Part shown: positions 57,641-64,000 of the stretch, piece by piece | How the letters are laid out: each line of letters begins with the position of its first letter | How positions within the stretch are numbered: the first letter of the stretch is position 1 | From: Oscheius sp. JU75 | Taxonomy: Eukaryota > Nematoda > Chromadorea > Rhabditida > Rhabditidae | Length of the DNA stretch: 64,000 bases | Reading direction: 5' to 3' | Assembly (NCBI GenBank): GCA_037178855.1 | Contig: JASJZC010000005.1 | Location: 7,006,001 to 7,070,000, forward strand | Translations under genes and position numbers: made by a program | The notes under the pieces: model-generated | Seen by the model: only the letters and a program-made list of their open reading frames with translations | What the model was told of the DNA's origin: nothing | Databases searched by the model: none

Positions 57641-59538
57641 CTAGTTGGACCCTGGAACCTTGAGTAATTCAGCTGGAAGTGAGTAGCTGAGGCCATAGCC
57701 GGCCCAATGGTCTGTAGGATAACGTGGATGGCTTCCGGGAAGCTCGTCGAAAACTACTGAATAGAATGCTGTACCAAAAACCTAAATAAGGCTACCTTGA
57801 GCAGCCTTGTGCAGCATTAGCTCCCGGTCAGTTTTCCGCTTCCAAGACCCTCTGAACACTGATTGTAAGTGGATATTTTATAACAACATACGTATTTTTG
57901 TCGATATCTTTCACTCCTTTTAGAATCGATGCTGCCAGGGGTGAATCCTCAGGGTCTGGACTCTTAGGACCACTATCTGGTACTCGAAGTAGGTCAAATG
58001 CTCCTGGGTAGTCAAATGCGGCTTCAACGGGTAAGGAGGGAGTGATATTGAAAGCAGATAGTCCTGAAACAGCAAGTTCCATGAAAACATTTTTGCCGTA
58101 CCATGATCACCATGTATAACTATGTCTCTCAGTCGGAACATTTCAGAACAATTCTCTTCCAGTCCTTTGACAATCAATGTCTGAAATCACTCGGTCTATG
58201 TTAGTTGTCTCCTTACCGTTGAGCTTTGAGCCCGTTTCTTGTAGCTGACACTGATGGTCGAGCTGCCTTCACCCAAAGACATGTTCGTTTCAGAGCTCAC
58301 ATCGAAGCTAAGAATAGCCGGCGAGAAACCCTTAAATTGAACTAGAGGTCGAGTTTAAAGAACTCTTCAACAATTATCAGTTTCCTGGCCGAAAGGACTC
58401 CTCCAATTGGTCCAGACACTACGAGAAAACCGTCATTAGCTTGACTCGTCGTCTGACTTCCGACATCACAAGAAAGCTCGCGCAATCTAAAAGGCTAGTT
58501 CTTAGAAACAAAATTAAGATCCTCGTTCAAAAAGGAGAGTAAAAGGTACCTCTGAAGGTTCTCCGGGCTGTTCAAAATCTTCAGCGTCTCTGTCTTGCAT
58601 GGAACTGTACAGTTGACCAGCACTGGATAGTCATTCTGAATCGAGAAACTTGTTGAAACCCAAAAAAAAGTGACCGATAACCCGAATCTTTGTAAAGCCG
58701 TCGCCAATCCATGTAAAAATGTCAGCTCATTCTCGTAGGTTCCTCTAACAGTACAGAGATAAACTGCCTTGTCCAACGGCTGCCATGTTACGACGTCCCC
58801 GACAAAGGACGAAGGCTGTCCTGATAGGAGCCAAGGCAGTTCGAAGCTAATGGCGAACGGGAGGATTTCCTGAACTTTCACTGTACAATTCGAGAATAAC
58901 TCCAAACTCGAAGGTACTTTCTGGCGGCGTCCACGTGTTCGGGTGTTCCAGCAATCGAGACCTGGTCACTTTTCACCTGGTTGTCACTGAAAAGAAGCTG
59001 GTCATGTGCCTTCCCTGGGTCGAGACGAACCTATACTTGTTCGAGTCCGGGAAGTGAATGTGGCACTGCGTGTATTTCATTATCTGAATTTGATTATGGC
59101 TTGAGAATGGAAAAGTTAAAACCTGTTGTATCCCTTTGCCTCCCTTTCCAATCAGGTTTGAATGTAGTGTGTGGTGGATTTCAATTTTTAAAGTGACCCT
59201 GGCTTTCTAAACGCAAACTCTCTTTACTACAGAAATGGAAAAACTTTAGTCTGTAAATGCTCAGTCAGCATGGCTTCAGCCCTTGTGATCTGCTCCATCG
59301 TCCCTTGGACCTTGACGAAAGGATCTCGTTTGGTTTTGGCCCCAATCTTGAGCTGTGCTGGCCAAGAAATCAGAGCGCCCGTTCGCGACATAATATCTTG
59401 AAAAAATACATCGGCATTCGGGTAATGATAGCCAAGATCGTCTGGTCTTCCGGTGATCATGGCTTCCAGACGACGACGATCCACAGCGACACGCTGTTCA
59501 AATCGGTCATTGCCAAGTGGCACGACCTCGTCAGACAT
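57641..59538 (-). CDS. bcc-1: Bicaudal-C homolog, KH-domain RNA-binding protein
   Basis: BicC proteins bind mRNAs and recruit deadenylase to silence translation. The first exon encodes the family N-terminal block RVAVDRRRLEAMI, FFQDIMSRTGALISWP and LKIGAKTKRDPFVKVQG (first KH-type domain). Next come LIGKGGKGIQQIMKYTQ and CHIHFPDSNK (second KH with intact GxxG loop), SDQVSIAGTPEHVDAARKYLREILPFAISFELPW across an intron (58888-58925), VRGTYENELTFLHGLATAL, and a diverged later KH-like region (FLVVSGPIGGVLSARKL). The tail is Ser/Pro-rich and ends WAGYGLSYSLPAELLKVPGSN at TAG 57641-57643. No SAM domain follows. The ATG at 59538 is one base after attccag, so trans-splicing or a tiny upstream exon (near 59590) is likely. 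Confidence 0.87.
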
Positions 59539-60530
59539 TCTGGAATGGCAAAGGTTTTAGTGATCAAAGCCTTGAATAATCAGCCTACCTGTTCAAGTAC
59601 TGAAAAGAAACAAGGAAAAATATGGCGAATGGGTCACTTGTTTTTCAATTGAAGGTTTGCAAATGTTTTGAACACCTCGATTTTTCGAAGGCCGAACTTG
59701 AGATCTCAATAATCTTGTTAAAAATTGTCATTGAAAAGTAATGAAGACTAATGAGTGTTGGAAAGATGAGATCAATAACAATGGGTGGGGTGTGGAAGAG
59801 AAGATGTGTTTGGAAAAGAAGGCTGATGGATGACGCGGAATGGGTCACGCGCGGTAACATTACAGTCCATTCGGAACTAGCTGACAGTGGGAAATACCCT
59901 TGAAAGATCTCGGATTCCGAAGATAAGAAGAAAAAGACTCAAGAGAAGAGAGTTCAGCCATCTCCCCAGTGATAAACCGGTAACTTGTGTGGGAGTAGAC
60001 GCCTAGCTTATTGATACCACGACCAGTGTTGGGCCAATTGGTGGTAAGACACGAAGAGTGAGAGTGATGGAAACTGGAAATTTTGACACCAGATCATCTG
60101 TTGAAACGAGAGGCGTGTAAAGGTGAAGGGATGTTAATTGATTCACTCTCGTCATGTTTATGTCACTCAAATATTGTCTGTTTCTTTCGTTCCAGTCAGA
60201 GGATAGCTATTCTCTCATTGTCAGTCAGTAGCAGCACTTACCTGAGTAGAGTTGCCGCGGTAGGAATAACGTTCTCGTACTGTTCAGAACTTGTAAAATG
60301 TTTTATTGCATTAACTTTTGACAGGATTTGACTTGTCACCAAATATGATGGGACTCTTCCAGAAGTCAATGGCATCAGTTCTGCTGCTCTGATACGTTGG
60401 CTCGTCTCGCTTCAGCAATAGTAGCTCTGCTTCTGCATTCTTCTGTATCCACTGAGGTAGAAAGATCTTGAAGAGACTGGTATCTACAGCGCTACGCTTC
60501 TGCTTGCCTGCTTCGTGAGCACCAGTGTCG
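59539..60530. other. Intergenic region upstream of the Bicaudal-C gene
   Basis: About 1 kb; no supportable gene. A cttttcag/TACTTGAACAG/gtaggc arrangement near 59590-59610 (-) may be an 11-base 5' exon of the KH gene. Confidence 0.3.
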
Positions 60531-60534
60531 ACAG

Positions 60535-60880
60535 CAAAATGGGAAGCAACAAACTGTAAGCAAGGTACCTCTACCGGGTGACGAGGCCAAGCAGTTCTTC
60601 AAGCACTACAAGACGATTGTCATAGAACTGAGCAAGAGGCAATACGTCAATCTGTCCAATCCTTCTCTCATCGCAATCAACGGGTGATTTGAAGGAGATT
60701 TCGGAAGACTAGCCAAGGACAACATCTACAGTTTCGATTAGCCGGAGGAACTAATGGACTATGTCAACTGCCAGCCAATCGACTGGAGAATAGATCAAGG
60801 AGCTCGACCAGGTCTGATCGTTACAAGAGTAGTCCATTTATTGACAAACTGGGGTTATGGATACGCACCGCGCGTTTTTT
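60535..60880 (+). pseudogene. Stop-interrupted ORF, unknown parent
   Basis: A plus-strand frame reads VPLPGDEAKQFFKHYKTIV, LSKRQYVNLSNPSLIAING, stop TGA, FEGDFGRLAKDNIYSFD, stop TAG, PEELMDYVNCQPIDWR and GARPGLIVTRVV. It runs over 300 bases with only two stops, has no introns and is protein-like. It could be a processed pseudogene or exons of an unrecognised gene. Family not recognised. Confidence 0.4.
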
Positions 60881-61166
60881 CGTTCTTATAACTCTGCTTT
60901 CACAAAGTTCGTAATATCAGAAGATAACAATACACTCAATCCTCTTGACTAGAAGCAAGGATACCATAGTTGGAACATCTCAATCCAAGGTTTATTAATC
61001 ATCACGTCTTACACAATCGACTAGTACACATGGGGCAGGAGAGAGGAGAGGGGAACAGAGCTAACAACGGTGTTTAACGAACAGTTCAACCGAGATTCAT
61101 TTAAGGGTGTACGGGGTATGTACAAGTACTCAAAAACCGTAATGGATTCATTAAAACTAAATGGAC

Positions 61167-63538
61167 TTAGTGACGGCTCTGACGACCCTTACGACCCATA
61201 AGACTGAACATTGAGCAGTACTGTTTCAATTGACTGAAAACGTGAACTTTCTTCGAAAGTGGGGTGTACTTACGTGACTCCAGCATCGACAGAGCACTGG
61301 CACAGCTCACCGGCTTCTCTCTTCCAGTTCATTTTTCTGGTGCAGGTTTTGAAAGAGGTCTTGGCCTTCTTGGCTCCAATATACGGCAGACATCTTTAAA
61401 AATGAAGATTCTTGCAAAAGATTCCACCCTACCCCTTCCTGTCAAAACAGAAACCGTTTGTGTTCTTTTGAATGAAGCAGTCCTTCACACACTTGGCAAA
61501 ATCACCGGCCGCATCGACGACGTTCTTGATTGGGGCGATTATGGACTTAAACGAAGACTGATTAACTTCTCAAGAAAACTGGTTACCTGCAGAGTCGCGC
61601 TCTGGTAGGTGATTTTCTTTTCTCCGATGGCAAAGATTGCTGAGATGTCGGCTTTGGGAATTTGAGGACCATTCATCGTGTCGACGCAGGCATCAACTCT
61701 CTCCTCAAAACAGTTCAGGAAACTCTTGAGAATGTCGTCTTTGTCCTCGAAACATTTGCGGAGATCAGCTGGTCGGGATGTTATCTGAAAACGTTGAATC
61801 TTTGTAGGAAGCAAGAACAGTTTTTGCTGACTAGGCAGATGATCCCTCGAACTCAACATGTTTTCGGAAACGATTTGGCTCTCATTCAAAACGTCTACTA
61901 GTCTTCAAGTGACCCTACTGGCCCAAAATAATGGAAGGATGGCTCTCATACATTGACTTGATAAGAGATCTGACTACTCGGAAGTAAATAGTTGTAGTTT
62001 TCTCAACGGTGTCACCTTTGACCCCCCGAAAGAATGCAACCTTACCGCGTTGAATTTGGCAAAACAAGGAACTGTGCACTCCTTGGCCTGAGCTTTCATC
62101 TCCAGAACACATTCTCTCTGTTCGTCACAGGAACATTGCCGCACTGTTTGTCCTGCCAGTTGCGACTTTGATATGATGTCCAGTCCCGAATTTGCTACCT
62201 GAAAGCTGTTTTCTAGACTCTTGTTGACAAATCTTTAGGTCCCTCTATGACCTTCTCTATCTAAACCCGACACGACCTCCCTACTTTCAATGCGTTCCGC
62301 ACAATTCTTCGTCAGGAATTTCCCGCGTTCTTTGTCCTCACTTGGATCCTGTTTCGAAAATAGCCCTCTCATAAAAAGCTCCTAGAGTTACTTGTTGTTC
62401 GCTGAACTGTCAAGGATACGCGTATGACGTGTAACAACTACCTTGTGACGCAACAGTCTTGTCTTCTAGGAAAATAGTGCAGAGGTCGTTTGGGGAGCGA
62501 GATTGCTATCTCAAAGAACAAAGAGAGAGGAAGTTTGTGGGTATTCTAAGAAGCTGCTGGAAAAAATACCCTGGGGTGATCTAGGCGAATCAAACAGTCT
62601 GAAAATAGCCAGAACGCGTATCCGCCTTATAGAAAAAATTGGCAACATGGAAAATTATTAGATTCGGAATAGTTGCTATTTTCTCTGAACTCACGACCAC
62701 GGTAAATAAATTGTCTGGTGTATTCTTGAGCTTTTACCCTTTCCAATTTCATCATTCGATGTATTGAACCGATACTTTTTCTCACCTATCGCAAGTGGCG
62801 CACCGATGTCTGTTTGTCAGCACAGAATCCAGTGGCTTTTCAAGTCTTTCGCTCCCGTGATGTGTGACCCATTCAGCTAAGAATCGCGTAAAATTAAACG
62901 AAATTGGCCTGTGGTTTGTGTGTGCATCTAGACATCTAGACATCTAGGCACAGGACAGATTTTAGTGAGTTTCACGCTCTATTTGGTTTGAGAAAGCTGA
63001 GACGCGCGAACAATTTGATCTCACGATAGATGGTCGCTGGGAACTGACCTTGGGACTTCTTGTAGACAAACAACCGTTGTTTTGAGAGTTGGGAACGCTT
63101 TACAATCGGAGGTAGACTAAAGTATAGCGATACTTGTTCGGTTCATGAATCGTGCATTCACATTGTTTGGAATGCAGGGAGGAAACGGTTGCGGCAATAC
63201 CCTAATCTCATAAGCCTGCTTCTTCCTATCGTCAGTCTCTCAGTTCTTGTGAATCCCTAAACTGTCTCGAAAAGCAACAAGCTCAAAAACTTTGAACTTT
63301 TGTATAGACCTACAACTTCAAAGAGTGGAACCCGAACTGTGACCATCAACAAAAAGGGTAACCATTTAGATCGAACACTAGTTTCGACTGAAGTTGTAAC
63401 CATTTTTATCCTAGACATTCGGCAACCTCAGCACCAAGGATCATTAATATTGTCTTATAAACACACCTGATCAACTGGGTCGTTGTTGGCAAAAGAAACT
63501 TTAAAACACAAAAGTGCAGCCAAGACAACAACTCTCAT
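61167..63538 (-). CDS. Secreted cysteine-rich protein
   Basis: Main exons: 62057-62198 (VANSGLDIISKSQLAGQTV, then CSCDEQRECVLEMKAQAKECTVPCFAKFNA), one from about 61789 (ITSRPADLRKCFEDKDDIL, LNCFEERVDACVDTMNG), one giving CVKDCFIQKNTNGFCFDRKG, one giving CLPYIGAKKAKTSFKTC and ELCQCSVDAG, and a last exon ending YCSMFSLMGRKGRQSRH (TAA at 61167-61169). Many evenly placed cysteines suggest disulfides. The signal peptide MRVVVLAALLCFKVSFA lies in exon 63467-63538, in compatible phase but 1.27 kb away; a cag three bases before that ATG may be a trans-splice site. Linking that exon to the rest is inference. Nematode-type secreted protein; function unknown. Confidence 0.6.
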
Positions 63539-64000
63539 TTCCTGAAAAATTGGCAAAATTACCTCGTCGACGGTTAACGGGACAAGTGAGATTAGGGGTA
63601 GGGAGAACATAATCAACATTTTGACTCTGTGGAGGAGGATGAAGATGGGGTCTGAAAATAAAAATAAAAAGGATAATCGACGATTTGTTTGTGGCCGACC
63701 CGAGAGGGTGATCAGCCATTTAAAGAGAAGACATCGCCGCAGTCTCTTATTTAAGGAGGAGCCCCGATTATCGCCCAAACCAGTTGGCCTCCTTAAAACA
63801 AATTCGCGGGAGGTTAGAGGATGATGATTTTGGAAAAGTAGAGACAAAAAGTCGATGGCAAGAGTTGGAAGGTCATCGGAATGGTGCCTACAGCTGACAG
63901 CCGAGTCACGCCCCTTGTGCCCCCGTCTCGCACAGTGAACATGGTCATGCAACTGACTCACAGTTCTCAAAACACAATGGAAGAAAGGGAAGTATCGAAG
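63539..64000. other. Window edge, no gene recognised
   Basis: Upstream of the signal-peptide exon. The 63455-63970 minus ORF overlaps that exon but its N-terminal part has no domain, so I treat it as non-coding. Confidence 0.4.

Noticed and set aside
1-64000. CRISPR arrays, bacterial operons, prophage or viral genes
   Set aside because: No direct repeat/spacer pattern, no ribosome-binding-site-led gene strings; coding genes are intron-rich and nematode-like throughout.

Overview
The window looks like nuclear DNA of a nematode, most likely a chromadorean of the rhabditid type. The evidence is compact multi-exon genes with introns mostly 35-50 bp long ending in tttcag-like acceptors, acceptor-like sites a few bases upstream of several start codons (as expected for spliced-leader trans-splicing), and nematode-expanded families: Sra- and Str-superfamily chemoreceptors, a divergent nuclear hormone receptor, a CHK/DUF1679 kinase-like gene and F-box-like tandem duplicates. 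I cannot name the species. Nothing points to bacteria or a virus. All gene models below were spliced by eye from conserved frames, so exact ends, especially 5' ends, are provisional.

Layout. 0.2-3.6 kb (-): heparan sulfate N-deacetylase/N-sulfotransferase (hst-1/NDST). 4.3-10.9 kb: a divergent F-box-like family with three full copies on +, one shortened copy on - and one probable relic. 11-15.3 kb: no gene I can support. 15.3-16.4 kb (-): decayed Tc1/mariner-type transposon, followed by a perfect hairpin. 16.6-17.4 kb (+): two-exon orphan gene. 17.9 kb (-): tRNA-Ser(AGA). 18.8-22.1 kb (+): STELLO-like putative glycosyltransferase. 22.5-24.2 kb (+): CHK kinase-like gene with a one-base homopolymer frameshift. 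24.4-25.2 kb (+): two-TM protein of unknown function, convergent with a PMP3/UPF0057 gene (25.3-25.8 kb, -). 27.2-30.8 kb (-): two Sra-type chemoreceptors. 33.1-34.7 kb (+): nuclear hormone receptor with a missing splice acceptor. 34.9 kb (-): tRNA-Glu(CTC) copy broken in the acceptor/D junction. 36.5-40.0 kb: two more Sra-type receptors (one +, one -) flanking a small Ser/Pro-rich secreted protein. 41.3-42.5 kb (-): Str-superfamily receptor. 43.6-44.0 kb (-): orphan membrane-protein fragment. 44.1-44.6 kb (+): internally deleted mariner. 44.8-48.2 kb (-): class A neuropeptide-type GPCR with a GACA-repeat-bearing intron. 48.2-57.0 kb: gene-poor. 57.0-57.5 kb (+): uncharacterised acidic gene, convergent with a Bicaudal-C KH-domain gene (57.6-59.5 kb, -). 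60.5-60.9 kb: stop-interrupted ORF. 61.2-63.5 kb (-): secreted Cys-rich protein.

The genes do not form one pathway. The mix is conserved housekeeping or developmental genes (hst-1, bcc-1, PMP3, STELLO-like, neuropeptide GPCR) set among fast-evolving accessory families (F-box-like, Sra/Str receptors, NHR, CHK). The least described elements are the F-box-like array with its intron at the same place inside each F-box and its shared C-terminal signature, and the orphan gene at 16.6 kb.
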